Origin: Biomphalaria glabrata | Lineage: Eukaryota; Mollusca; Gastropoda; Planorbidae | Assembly: GCF_947242115.1 (NCBI RefSeq) | Contig: NC_074719.1 | Coordinates: 1,919,783-1,983,782 of the forward strand | Direction: 5' to 3' | Length of the DNA: 64,000 bases | The notes under the pieces: model-generated | Told to the model about the DNA's origin: nothing | Seen by the model: the letters and a program-made list of their open reading frames with translations, nothing else | The model's database searches: none | Translations under genes and position numbers: made by a program | Part shown: piece after piece, positions 45,361 through 56,798 of the stretch | Layout: every line of letters begins with the position of its first letter | Numbering within the stretch: the stretch's first letter is position 1

Positions 45361-46139
45361 TAATAGTAGAATAGAGTCAAGATCTGGAATCTTTTCTGTT
45401 ATATTCTTTCCATCATGATTTTCCTATCATGTTTTTCCTCACCATTGTAAATTTACATGCACATAAGTTGTGTCATTTTGTTTTGGGGGTTTCTTCCTTT
45501 TTTAGCTGATTCTTGAAGCGGACTTGCCTTAATTCTCATTTTCTCTCCTCCCTTTTTTTGTTTCGTAAAAAAATAATTCGGCTGGGTTAACACTTTTCTA
45601 GCCTGATTTTCTTTTAAATATTTCACTGACCACAAAGGATGTTTTTTTTTAATTGACATAATAAAAATGTGGAATTCTTTACCTTACACCCCGTATCTCT
45701 TTTCGAGTCAGCGTGTAACACTAACATCAACTCACATGTTTCTTCTTCTAGTCAGATGATCTTTGTTCACCATTCTTGGCTTCGTTCATTCACCTCTTGT
45801 GCACCTAATTAAAAAATTCACAATAAAGAAAAAAATGTTTCTAATGTGATGGTCATTGCATCATCTGTAAAAGTGATCATTACCCCCCCCCCCCCATCTG
45901 TTTTAATTTAGTAAGTAAATTTTAGGTCTAACTCCCATTCAATCTTCTCCCAGTAAGGTAGAAAAGGATGTTGTCTTCTTTATACCTGGCCCTACTTGAA
46001 TAATTTTTATTTAGTATGTTGCAGGTTCCTGCACAGACAATGTGCAGCTTCAAGACTTTATTCAGAACTTTATTAGAGAGAAAGTGAGTCTCTCAATCCT
46101 TAATTCAAAGAAAGTTTAAGCATCACGATGATTTCAAAT

Positions 46140-46480
46140 ATTTTGTTTTTTTAAGTTTTCGGTTGTGGTGCGGTAGGTTCAACATCTAACCTTTCCGGTC
46201 GAAACAGTCTATCCATGTTTAGAATCAATACCACACCTCATAGATTCAGTGTAATAAAGCTTTAGATGCTTGTGGTGCGGTAGGTTCAAAGTGTTGTAGA
46301 CAGAAAATTGTGCTATCTTCTCTGCTAATTCATCCATTCTTGGCATGGGATAGGCGTCTAACAGCATAAATCTGTTGATTGTCTGGTTATAGTCAATGAC
46401 CATACTTCTTTTTTGCCTCTCATTGGCTGTTATTAAAACCTGTGCCCTCCAGGGGGGATTTTGAAGGTTCTATTACTTAC
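46140..46480 (-). mobile_element. LTR-retrotransposon (Gypsy-like) pol fossil
   Basis: A short minus-strand stretch resembles the start of the reverse transcriptase of Ty3/Gypsy-type elements (AYPMPRMDELAEKI, corresponding to the usual YPLPRIDDLL region). No LTRs, gag, integrase or other parts are seen nearby. It is a small broken remnant, probably old, and lies upstream of the LRSAM1 coding exons. Confidence 0.6.
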
Positions 46481-47024
46481 AAACACTAGGGCCGACAATC
46501 GAAAAAACAAATTCTCGTCACCAGTTTTCTTGTCTTTTAATGAATTGTTAGGAACAGTTAGAATACATCAAATATTTTTAGCTGATTTTTAAGATAACAG
46601 CAGCATTATATAATAGGACCCTGCCCTCCAAAAATAAAGTTTTTTTACCATCAAAAACAATATACACACAATGATTTTGCAGAGTTTAAAGTAAGTCGTT
46701 AATTATCTAGCATGATTAGATCAACACATAAATACAATTCATTTCTTCATTTTTGAAGGAGCATAGATAGATCTGTAATTTATAAATCCAGTGTTTTCTA
46801 TTAGGGAAGAGGAAGGGGTGTGGTATATGTAATAACTTAAAAATTTAAGTGTAATGAAACAACAAATACTAGTATGCCAATAACATGGCTTTATTCGACA
46901 AAATTAGACTACAGTAAACAGTGAATGAAACCAGCACGTCTGGCATAACACTGATGCAGTACTATACACACACACACTGGACAACAAACACACACACTGG
47001 ACATGACCTTCTGACACGCTAGAC

Positions 47025-47217
47025 CAGGGGTTCTCAACCTGTGGGTCGCGACCCCCTTGTGGGTCGATTGACCATTTGCCAGGGGTCGCCTAAGACCATC
47101 GAAAATATGGATTGCTATTGCCTACTTTTCTATTGCTGTGTGTGTGGAGAGGGGGGTCGTGGCAGAGTAGGGGATTGTAAAAAGGGGTCGCCGAGCTTAA
47201 AAGGTTGAGAACCGCTG
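47025..47217. mobile_element. Short hAT MITE with 8-bp target duplication
   Basis: The left end CAGGGGTTCTCAACCTGTGG and the complement of the right end CAGCGGTTCTCAACCTTTTA form inverted repeats, and the word GGGTCGC recurs inside. It is flanked by a perfect CGCTAGAC duplication (47017-47024 and 47218-47225). CAG-GGTTCTCAACC ends are typical of the hAT superfamily (Charlie-like). At 193 bp it is non-autonomous and looks young. Confidence 0.95.
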
Positions 47218-47520
47218 CGCTAGACGCACGCAGAAAATCAACTCAGTTACACTACATTAAGTCAACTTTCATTTCACATTGCCTTTTTTCTTTCCTCTCT
47301 TTTTTTTTGTTTTTGGACTTGTCATAAGCACTGGTACCACAATTCACAATTGGTATTACTGTCAATGTTGCACTAGATCTCATTAGACTCTGGTCTATGT
47401 TGTGTGACACTGTTTGTCCATTTGCATCATTACTAATAATGTTCACTACACTTTGACATCATGTAACTGAATTATTTGAAAGATTAACTGTTTTAGTCTG
47501 AGCTCTATAAGTAATTGTTT

Positions 47521-47522
<2 letters not shown>

Positions 47523-47570
<48 letters not shown>
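47523..47570. repeat. Long T homopolymer
   Basis: An uninterrupted run of about 48 T. Its length in the assembly may be unreliable. Confidence 0.95.
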
Positions 47571-47573
<3 letters not shown>

Positions 47574-48019
47574 CATTTCTCTGTGAGCCTTTCATTTTAT
47601 ACAATACAAGCTGTAGTTAGATCTCTATCAAGCTTAGACATTTTGTGTTGTACATCTTTTAGTAGTAATTAAAATGAGTGTCATGGAGAAGTAAGAATTT
47701 AAAATCAGTTCACTTGATTGTTTTTAATCTTTTCGATTGACTACTGTATCTGTATCTTGATTGTTTTTGTCTACTCTGATTGATTATTTCATCAGGTATG
47801 CCAGGCTCAAACAATGTCATTCTTCAGGAAGAAAAAGGGTATCAACCAAAGAAAGAGAATTCTCTCTTTTGTTTTTACATACAATTTATCTAACATTTTT
47901 TCATTTTTTTTTTCTCAACAATTTTTTTTGTATGTTTTCTCTGTCCTAATACAGTTGACCTTTAGAATGTGATAATTATAAAGCTTTATTCTTATTAATT
48001 AAAAAAAACACAACTTTTG
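47571..48019. other. No recognisable gene
   Basis: Presumed intron or upstream sequence of LRSAM1. A 62-codon frame at 47761 resembles nothing known. Confidence 0.4.
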
Positions 48020-48212
48020 TATGACGCATTTATCTTGCTATAGCATACTCATTTAGTTATATTCCAATCTGTTGTGGGGCTGGGGGGTAATAAGGTCTCA
48101 TTGTGGCCTTTAGGGCGTCAGCTAACACAACTCACCTTGAGTTGGGGTTTGAACTTGAGCCACCTTGTTAGGTAGCCAAGCAGTTTATGACACTCAGCCA
48201 CACATTGTAGAA
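48020..48212 (-). mobile_element. SINE-C, old
   Basis: TTGCTATAGCATACTCATTT, GTGGCCTTTAGGGCGTCAGC, the B-box complement GGGGTTTGAACTTG and TTAGGTAGCCAAGCAG follow the family order with many changes. Confidence 0.65.
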
Positions 48213-49835
48213 ATTCATTCAGAATTCTGAAGGTCAATTAGATTAAAATTCAACTGGACTGCATTTTGTTGTGTTTAAAACATGTCTGACTTCTCCTGTA
48301 AACATATTGAAAATAAATCTTCTTTGGGCTTACATTAAGCTTGACTAACCCATCCATGTTCTAGCATTTTTACTATGCAGTAAAAAAAAATAAATCGTTA
48401 TAAAATATTTAATGTATTGAATGGCTTTCATTATGTTGGCCATGATTTCAAATTTAACTGAATATTGCAATGAAAATATTAAATAAAAAACTATAGTTTG
48501 TGTGTGTGTCATAGTCATCAGACTGTGGTATAAGTATATCTTCTTTTAAAAATATCTGAGATTATCTCACATTTACCAAAGTTAGTATCACACTTGTTGT
48601 ACAAATGCCTTTAATGCAAATTAAAGATCATTCGAAATTTACTAATGTCAATCTATTATATAATGTACACATCCAGAGTAAACTTGTAATGTTCGTGAAT
48701 GTAACATACAGTCATCAGTCAGTCTTATTCTAGAATGACAATAATTTTTCTTCCTTAAATTTTTCTGTTACAGAGAATCATCGGTCATTACAGCGCTGGA
48801 GTTTATCACGCCACAATTTTATATATATGTATTTTTTAATAGTAAATAGATTTTCCATGTATATTTTTATCTGGGTACTCACTAGACTCTACTATGTGAT
48901 AACTGGAATATTTTAAATTAAGACTTTTATGTAAATTACAAAAACTAAAAACTATTCTCTCCTTGGTGTCTAAATAAGAATCCTTTTTTTCTTTTTTTTT
49001 GTTGCAATGTTTGCATGCAAACTCATTGATCCAACTCTTATTTGGCATGCTAGTATTGGCTTGATATCTCATCTGGCATGCTAGTTATGGCTTGATATCT
49101 TATTTGACATGCTAGTTATGGTTTGAAAGGAATATTTTGATAAAATAAGTCTATACTCGGAGGTCTGACTCTAATGTAATTTTAAGACGCATCCAGAATG
49201 CAAACTGGGACAATTAAAAACCTGTACAAAGGGGCCAGATTTTTATATTAAAATGACAAGTATTAAGATTAAACTGTGGTATCGGAGTAAGGCGCAGTAA
49301 ACTATGACTAATGATGTACTCAAAACACTGAAACTAAAATATTTTTTTTTCAAATTTTAGAAATTTATTTTTGTAATAATCTCTTTTATTAATAGCAATT
49401 TAGAGAAACATTTTTCTTAATGTTTGCTCTGTAACCAGAAACAGGATCTTGTATGATGGCTGTAACATAAACCATATTGTGAACTTGCAAATTTACTTAT
49501 ATAACTACCATTTTCTTTGTGGGAGATTTTAAAAAACTAATAATTCTACTGTCATGTTGTGGTTGTTAAATGCTTGTGCTTTATTTAATGAGTATATAAT
49601 ATCAAACCTAATACGCTCATAATACATAAACAAATGCTTCATTTCATAGGCCTAATTATTTTTTTATTTATTTTAAACAAGTGTCTTTCAAGTTTTAATT
49701 ATAGTTTTAATTAGAATTTTATATTCAAACTCCCCCACACCACACAAAAAAACTAAATGTACATACCATTCTTACAACAAATTATTTTATTATAAACAAT
49801 ATAACTTTTAACTACTCACATTTATTACTTCTTAG
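48213..49835. other. Upstream/intron sequence of LRSAM1
   Basis: AT-rich and unique. A short triplication of GGCATGCTAGT/TTGGCTTGATATC words is seen at 49040-49125. No coding signal. Confidence 0.45.
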
Positions 49836-52800
49836 GTGGATCCACCAAGGACAGCAGTAGAAAAACTGATTCAAAAAATAAAATGCCGCTGTTTCGCAGA
49901 CAGAGTGAGAAGTGCCGTAAACGTCAGCAGGATCAGGAACTACTGGTAACCCAGTTTTATGATTTAGTTGACAAATTATTGTTTTTCCAAATTCTGCTCT
50001 AGAGTATATCAGGTGGAAAATGTTCTTTACAAATACAGTAATAATAATAATGATAATAATAATTACACCAACAAAACATTATAACTATAGAAAACCAAAA
50101 TATACATTCACACCAGTCTCACTCATAATTTACATGCAAAATGTTTATACCTGATAGTTTCTATTTAATAATTTGATTGCCAGTGGAACAAAAGAGTTAT
50201 TTTGTGTCTGTTTGTGTTGCTATCGGTGTCTTGTATCTCTTTTGTGATGGTAAAATCACAAAATCCTGACCCAATGGGTGACTTTTTTATTTCTAGAATC
50301 TTTTTAGCCTTTTTATGAATGTTTGTCTCAAACAGCTGCCCAAATGTGGTTTGTTTTTTTTGCCAATGACTTTACCAGCAGCATTTAGGATTTTCTGGAG
50401 TTTATTTTTATTTTTAATGTTCAGTTTGCCGTACCAGGCAGTGATATTAAAACTTAAAATATTGCAGATGTGAGCGTGATAAAACATAGCCAAGGCCTTT
50501 CAGCTAACATTAAATGAGGACATTTTTCTAAGTAATCGTAATCTTTGCTGCAAATTTTTGCTCATATATTCAGTATTTGCAGTAAAATTTAATTTATTGT
50601 CTAAGATAGTACCAAGGTGTTTAAAAGTTTTCACTGTTTCAATGGTCTCTCCGGTGACAGTAACAATATCCTTTTCCTTCTTTTCCCTACGAAAATCTAT
50701 TATCATTTCTTTGTTTTTTTTGGTTTAAGTTGTATACATCACTAACCACTTAGATGTTCTCTGTCTGCTAAGTCATATGTGAAATTTTCACTTTGTTTAA
50801 AACGTTTGTTTAAACTTATGCTTTTATATAGTTTTGAAAGGTCAAAGTGCAATGGGATAATGGCGTCTCCATATTTTTTGTAACCCTACATTTTCTCGTA
50901 ATAAGAAATGGATTTACAATTAGTAGATTTTAGTTCTCTTTTAAAATAGTATCTCAGTACACTGTTTAAGTAAATTAAACTATTTTAAAGTTTTATTATT
51001 ATTTAATGTTATGTAAGTAAAGGTCCCCCATTTCAGACCTTGCAATCTATAGGGCAGATGTTAAGGCCATCTGTTTCTATGGTCAACAGTTAACAAGCAG
51101 GGAGTCATTTGGCCAGCACAACGACCAAACCGCCTTTACTTTCCCCAACTAAAGTTAGGTACCCATTAAGGCATTAGAGCATGGTGGACTCAAGGGTGCC
51201 CTAAAAATCCCGAAATTCAAAATCCCAGTCTTCACCGAGATTCAAACCGAGGACCACAGGTTCAGAAACCAAGTGCTTAACCACTCAGCCACCATGCCCC
51301 CTATGTAATGCTATATAAAACATTTGTTGAAATGATTGATCAAGACATTGTTGTTATTCACCCCAGGCTCAACAAGATCCTGAACCCAGATTTGATTTAT
51401 CCTCTTGTGAACTAGTTGAGGTTAGTATGAGGAGGTATTTGTTTTAAGTTAAGAAAATAACCTTTGAAAAAGAATATAATTTTTAAGTGTGCATTTTCTT
51501 ATTTGTATATCAATGTAAATGTTGTCAATAATGTCTTATGTTTATGTTGATTTTCTTGTAGTCTAGTTTTGCTTATGTGGATTAGGGCTTTATAGCAAAG
51601 TCTTCAATAGTCAAGCTAAATTGAATTGTGTTTCAGTCAAAGGTGGTTGTCTGGTTGTATGCTATACCCTCTAGACCAATGACTTGGCAGAATTTAAATC
51701 ATTGGTTAACATGCATAACTAGATATGTGACATGTATGACGTAATCATTTTCTTTTTTGAAGTGACGTCTATATTTTATAAGACAAGATCATCACAAGTC
51801 TTGAGTTTAAACACTGCATAACACCATCCCCTGAAAGAGGTTGGGCTAGGACGTAATCATCTTCATTTCTGAAGGAATGATGGGAACTTAAACTCAAGTC
51901 AAGGAAATGAGTAATGTCATTGCCTAGTTCAGAATCTAATTAAACCATTTCATTCTCTATAAGGAATGACTCAGACACAAAGATAGGAATTTAGGATGCT
52001 AGTTTGAAAAAACAGTGTTACCTTGTTTGCGATGCTTAGATAAAAGTACACTTGACTATAATTAAAAAAACAATATAAAATATAACCTGCCATTGGTAAT
52101 TATTAACATGCCATTGGTAATTATTAACATGCTAATGGTAATTATTAACATGCTAATGGTAATTATTAACATGCTATTGGTAATTATTAACATTCTATTG
52201 GTAATTATTAACATGCTATGGGTAATTATTAACATGCTATGGGTAATTATTAACATGCTATGGGTAATTATTAACATGCTATTGGTAATTATTAACATGC
52301 TATGGGTAATTATTAACATGCCATGGGTAATTATTATCATGTATGTTTCAGGTGCCCTCAGGCGTCTATGCTATCTGCAAGGTCTTACAGAAACAGGTGA
52401 GTGACAAGTCAATGAATGACTTTAAAAAAATATTCCCATAGTGATAAACTTTATTAGGAATACAATATCTATACTTGGTGTATCCAAATCACTCACCTCT
52501 TCGAACCTCCTACTCTACCATATCACTAGTAGTAATAGTATTATTATCTTCCTTTAGTAGGCTTGGTGGGCTTTAGTCTTTTTTTTTTTTTTAGATATGA
52601 GGGGGGAAGGTATTTAGGAAGATTTCCGTGCTGCTTTTAGATGCTTAGCAAGAGTCAAAGCTAAAACTACACAGAGAATAAAAAGTTTCTTGTATGCATT
52701 AAGATTTTAAATTGAGCCCATTCAATTAGCCGGCCACACAGCGTCTGCCACTTAATCTAAGTGTTGTATTAGTGTGTTTTTTTTTCTAAAAACTGTTCCA

Positions 52801-55800
52801 TTGGTTGACTAGCTTGAAATTATGTAAGCCCTCTAAATGCTACTTTATTCAAGTGTTGTATTAGTGTGTTTTTTTTTCTAAAAACTGTTCCATTGGTTGA
52901 CTAGCTTGAAATTATGTAAGCCCTCTAAATGCTACTTTATTCAAGTGTTGTATTAGTGTGTTTTTTTTTCTAAAAACTGTTCCATTGGTTGACTAGCTTG
53001 AAATTATGTAAGCCCTCTAAATGCTACTTTATTCAAGTGTTGTATTAGTGTGTTTTTTTTTCTAAAAACTGTTCCATTGGTTGACTAGCTTGAAATTATG
53101 TAAGCCCTCTAAATGCTACTTTATTCAAGTGTTGTATTAGTGTGTTTTTTTTTCTAAAAACTGTTCCATTGGTTGACTAACTTGAAATTATGTAAGCCCT
53201 CTAAATGCTACTTTATTCAAGTGTTGTATTAGTGTGTTTTTTTTTCTAAAAACTGTTCCATTGGTTGACTAACTTGAAATTATGTAAGCCCTCTAAATGC
53301 TACTTTATTCAAGTGTTGTATTAGTGTGTTTTTTTTTCTAAAAACTGTTCCATTGGTTGACTAACTTGAAATTATGTAAGCCCTCTAAATGCTACTTTAT
53401 TCAAGTGTTGTATTAGTTTATATTTTTTTTTTTTCTAAAAACTGTTCCATTGGTTGACTAACTTGAAATTACGCTAGCACTCTAAATGCTAGTTGATTGT
53501 AGTTTTCTATTTTCCACTTGAAATAAAATATTTGCCTCTGTTCATCTCTTCAGGTTCTCTTACTTCATGACAATTGGTTGCATGGATTATCTGGTGGCGG
53601 AGACATCACAGACCTGAGTCTTCTTACTGTAAGTCAACCTTCATGAATTGGACACAAATATAAAGATTGACTTTCAAATAGGGTTAAAAAGAAAACTGAA
53701 CACAGAAATGAACTAAATAGCCCATTATGTTCATTTTTGTTTCTGTAGTTGAATACATAATAAACTGGAAAGAAGAGCCTTTAAAAAGGGATTAAAAAAA
53801 AGAGATTTAATTAATACTTGTGTTGTCCGTCCATCCCAGTGGCACTAAAGCCCATGAAACACCCTGCGCTGCTAGGATGGTTGCCTGGTTTTGTGGCATG
53901 CACTATGAACTATTAAGTTGGGTTGCCTGAGTCAGCCAGGAAAACCAGTGACTTGGCAGAATTTAAGTCATTAGTTAACATGCATGACTAGATGCATGAC
54001 GCGTAGGACATAATCATCTTCTTTTTTGAAGTAACGCCTGTATTTTATTAGATAAGAAAAGGAGAACTTGATGGTACCAGGTTTCAAAACTGCTGTCTTG
54101 TAGAATTTTAGGGCTAGGATCTACAATTCTGAAGGAACATTTAAAATATGTCAATAAAAACAAAAACAACTTCTGTCTCTTCCAATCTCTTCCAATCTCA
54201 CCGGAACTTTGTTATTTCCATGCTCATACTTTAAGTTGTAGGGCTGATTATACGTTAAGCCTTCCTCTTTGTGGTGTCTTGTTTTTCTCCTATATACATG
54301 TGTACTATTTCACCTTTCTATTCTCTGACATTCTTTCAAGGTGACCTGCCAGATGTAATGTGTTTTCTGTTTTCTGGGTTTGTAAATTGTCATTCATGTA
54401 TTCAATATATATCTTCTTCTTAGTAAAAGCCCTTTATAGTTATGTTTAAAATTTTTTGTTGGAGATTGATTTAGTTTCATTAGCAACTTTGTGTACTTGT
54501 GTATTTAGTGTCCAAGTAAATGACAAACTGAAATCACAGTACCCAACTTAGTCAAAGTACTCAAAGTACCTTCTAGTGACCCAACTTCGTCAACGTACTC
54601 AAAGTACCTTCTAGTGACTTCTTAACTTGGTGTACCAAAAACCAGTCCTTTAATTCTAACATTATGGCAGCTGTATCTTAAAATTGAATAAAAGAATTAT
54701 TATAATAGCTTTTTATATAGCGCTACTTTCATGCTTATAGCATGCTCAGAGTGCTTTTGGTCCAATCTCATTTGTGGACCAGTGGGGGGAGGGGGTATCT
54801 AGGAGTTGGTTTTCCGTGCTGCCTTTAGGCGCTCAGTAAACGCAACTCTGCCCGAGTCGGGTGTCAAACCTCGGGCCCCCTTCTAGGTAGCCAAGCCAAG
54901 TTCAAGCGTACTTAGCCTCTCAACCACGCTTCCCACTAAATACATACATAATTTAAATACATACACCCACAAAGAAATAAAAGCACTGAAAATTATACTT
55001 TCGTGGCCTGCATATTTTCTTGGTCGTATTTACTCATACAACTTTTTGTAACTCCCAGAAACTTTGTTACCGTTAATATAAAAAGGGCTGTGTTTCTTTT
55101 CCCTGTGGATTTAGTTGCTCTTTCAGTACTGATCTAGCTACTAACTAGCTACTACTTTGACTCAATTACCAAACACTCATTCTGACTAGCACCACAGTTT
55201 GTTTTGGATTGAGTTTATCTGGATATTTTTGTTTTCCAGGTTCTAGATTTACACAGCAATGAACTGAAAGTGTTACCAGAAGAGATGGGAGCCTTAGTCA
55301 ACTTAAAGGTGAGGACAAATTAGTTCTTTTCTGCTATTTCTGAACCAAATTGCATTGATTGATTGACTGATTGAAATGCTGTCAACAAGTATAAATAAAA
55401 CAGAGAAAACAGGTTATGTTATGGTTATTTAACACATAAATTTTTTTATGATTACTGATTTCATATGGAAGTTAACACAACTTTTTTTCGGTCTATAAAC
55501 CAAATAATTCTCAATAGTTTGTTCTTTTGTAAGACAGTGAAGTGTCTAATTCTTTAAATTAACAACTCTGTATCTTCATTTTTAATTGGACAAAATCTGA
55601 ACAAAATCTGACATAAAAACCACAGCCTGATTTGACCTCAACTCTTGAGTTTCATTAGAGATGAAGGAAATAGTGCTTCAATATTTGAATTTGTAAAAAT
55701 GTTTTAAGCATTTAGTGCCAGCTATTGTCCTATTTTCTTTTTTAACTTAAATTTTAGGATTGGTAAAAGGTTTATAAAAGTTTGAATTTTAGATGAATTT

Positions 55801-56394
55801 GTGGATACTTTTCTGTGACTGTGATGGGCCACTGTATTCACAACATTGCACCACACTAGTGTCAAGCATATCAGTTTTGTCTATGTCAAGTCTTGTTTCA
55901 GAATCAATTGGATTAAATGCTTAATTTCTCAATCTTAAGTACTGGGACTGATCGGACACAAAAGTTTGGAGAATGCTGATAAAATGCCTCCTTGTCTTAT
56001 AAGCGTGGTCGAGAGGCCAAGTGCGCTTGAACTTGGCTTGGCTTGACTACCTAGAAGGGGGCTCGAGGTTCGATACTCGACTCGGGCAGAGTTGTGTTTA
56101 CTGAGCACCTAAAGGCAGCGCGGAAAACCAACTCCTAGATACCCCCTCCCCCCCCCAACTGGTCCACAAATGAGATTGGACCAAAAGCGCTCTGAGCATG
56201 CTATAAGCATGAAAGTAGCGCTATATAAAAGCTATAATAATAATAATAATTGTTGGATTGACTTCTAACATTGAGTTATGAACAAACTGATCTGATTCCT
56301 TTTGTTTAGATATTAGATGTTTCTGACAACAATTTAAAAGATCTGCCCAAGTCTTTGTCTGAGATTCCATTTTTACAGACTTTAAATTTAAGAA
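49836..56394 (+). CDS. LRSAM1: LRSAM1, leucine-rich-repeat and SAM-domain E3 ubiquitin ligase (5' part)
   Basis: Exons are 49836-49945 (ATG at 49883), 51367-51420, 52352-52396, 53554-53628, 55240-55308 and 56310-56394. All have GT-AG introns and the phases agree, giving 130 residues before the frame passes beyond the window. The product starts MPLFRRQSEKCRKRQQ and runs through FDLSSCELVE, VPSGVYAICKVLQKQ, VLLLHDNWLHGL, VLDLHSNELKVLPEEMG and ILDVSDNNLKDLPKSL. It matches the order and spacing of human LRSAM1 (MPLF start, ISKCELSEIP, ATCKVLQKK, VLDLHDNQLTALPDDLG), which I know from memory. LRSAM1 ubiquitinates TSG101 and acts in endosomal sorting and in autophagy of bacteria. Its coiled coil, SAM and RING parts must lie to the right. 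Introns are loaded with SINEs, LINE pieces, a 21-bp array abutting exon 3, a 92-bp array and the 198-bp satellite. Confidence 0.93.
50030..50740 (-). mobile_element. LINE RT C-terminal fragment (CR1/Rex1-like) with 3' tail
   Basis: Two minus-strand frames carry FKHLGTILDNKLNFTAN, LQQRLRLLRKMSSF and MAMFYHAHICNILSFN with AWYGKLNIKNKNKLQKIL, the region after the RT catalytic core. A stop separates them at about 50500. The 3' end has (TAA)n-like AATAATAATGATAATAAT at 50040-50060. It sits in LRSAM1 intron 1, antisense. Confidence 0.8.
51018..51301 (-). mobile_element. SINE-A in LRSAM1 intron 1
   Basis: From low to high: GTCCCCCATTTCAGACCTTG, AACGACCAAACCGCCTTTAC, GGTACCCATTAAGG, B-box complement GAGATTCAAACCG and head complement CTCAGCCACCATGCCCCC. 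It is nearly full length and lies about 65 bp before exon 2. Confidence 0.88.
51640..51895 (+). mobile_element. SINE-B interrupted by a LINE tail
   Basis: The SINE-B head GTTGTCTGGTTGTATGCTAT ends at CTCTAGACCA (51672). A LINE 3' tail (GACTTGGCAGAATTTAAATC to TATTTTATAAGACAAGA) follows. SINE-B then resumes with GAGTTTAAACACTGC, AGGTTGGGCTAGGACGTAAT and TTCATTTCTGAAGGAA. Confidence 0.7.
52090..52340. repeat. 21-bp tandem array abutting LRSAM1 exon 3
   Basis: Twelve copies of ATGCTATGGGTAATTATTAAC with minor variants. The last copy ends about 12 bp before the exon that starts at 52352. Each unit contains TATTAAC, one change from the branch-point optimum TACTAAC. Frames on both strands stay open because 21 is a multiple of three. 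Confidence 0.93.
52558..52745 (-). mobile_element. SINE-C, very old
   Basis: ATATGAGGGGGGAAGGTATT, TTCCGTGCTGCTTTTAGATG and GCCGGCCACACAGCGTCTGC suggest an eroded SINE-C on the minus strand. Confidence 0.45.
52748..53495. repeat. 92-bp tandem array in LRSAM1 intron 3
   Basis: Eight copies of a 92-bp unit containing AAGTGTTGTATTAGTGTGTT, CTAAAAACTGTTCCATTGGT and ATGTAAGCCCTCTAAATGCT. The inner copies are almost identical. The first three to four read GACTAGC where the later ones read GACTAAC, and the last is degenerate. It ends about 60 bp before exon 4. Confidence 0.93.
53876..54155 (+). mobile_element. SINE-B interrupted by a LINE tail
   Basis: The head GGTTGCCTGGTTTTGTGGCA and GCACTATGAACTATTAAG is followed by a LINE 3' tail (GGTTGCCTGAGTCAGCCAGG to TATTTTATTAGATAAGAAAA). 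The SINE-B second half then follows: CAGGTTTCAAAACTGC, GGGCTAGGATCTACAATTCT and GAAGGAACATTTAAAATATG. The arrangement copies that at 51640-51895. Confidence 0.7.
54698..54942 (-). mobile_element. SINE-C, near complete
   Basis: Tail TATTATAATAGC, GCGCTACTTTCATGCTTATA, CCGTGCTGCCTTTAGGCGCT, B-box complement GGGTGTCAAACC and head complement TCTCAACCACGCTTCCCACT. It lies in LRSAM1 intron 4, antisense. Confidence 0.9.
55999..56251 (+). mobile_element. SINE-C, reference copy
   Basis: The head AAGCGTGGTCGAGAGGCCAA has a polymerase III A-box-like TGGTCGAGAGG of the tRNA-Leu/Ser kind, and the B-box is GAGGTTCGATAC. The body ends GCGCTATATAAAAGC, followed by an (ATA)n tail. It ends about 60 bp before LRSAM1 exon 6, in the sense orientation. 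Confidence 0.92.
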
Positions 56395-56617
56395 GTAAGT
56401 CTAGCCTCAATATATTATGCATAGTTTAAAGTGATTAATAATAATAATAATAATGTCAATGTCTGCGATTCCAAAGATTAGGGATGAGTTAAGTGTTTCA
56501 CATGACTATGCGTATCCATATGAGATTTTTTTTGGGGGGGGGGGGGGGGGTTTGATTAACTAATAATGCTTACCATATAACTTCTGTTGACTAAGAAATT
56601 AGTGGATGGTTCTTATA

Positions 56618-56798
56618 CAGTGGGGTAGCTAGGGTGGGGGGGGGGGGGAGCGGGGAGAACCTGACCCTTACTTAAGAGGTCCCCAAAATGAGTGTTTTTT
56701 TTACATTAAAATTAAATATTATGCAAAATGCATGGGCCCCTAAAGAGGTCAAGTCCCTCGGGCCTCCAAACAATGGAAAATTCCTAGCTATGCCCCTG
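56618..56798. mobile_element. Founder MITE of the 198-bp satellite (hAT-like)
   Basis: The left end CAGTGGGGTAGCTAGG is mirrored by CCTAGCTATGCCCCTG (complement CAGGGGCATAGCTAGG). It is flanked by TTCTTATA (56610-56617) and TTCTTATG (56799-56806), an 8-bp duplication with one mismatch. The interior contains a G-run, then ACTTAAGAGGTCCCCAAAAT and ATTATGCAAAATGCATGGGC. It is the only copy in the array region that keeps the left terminus. Its dispersed relative is at 2359-2533. Confidence 0.85.
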
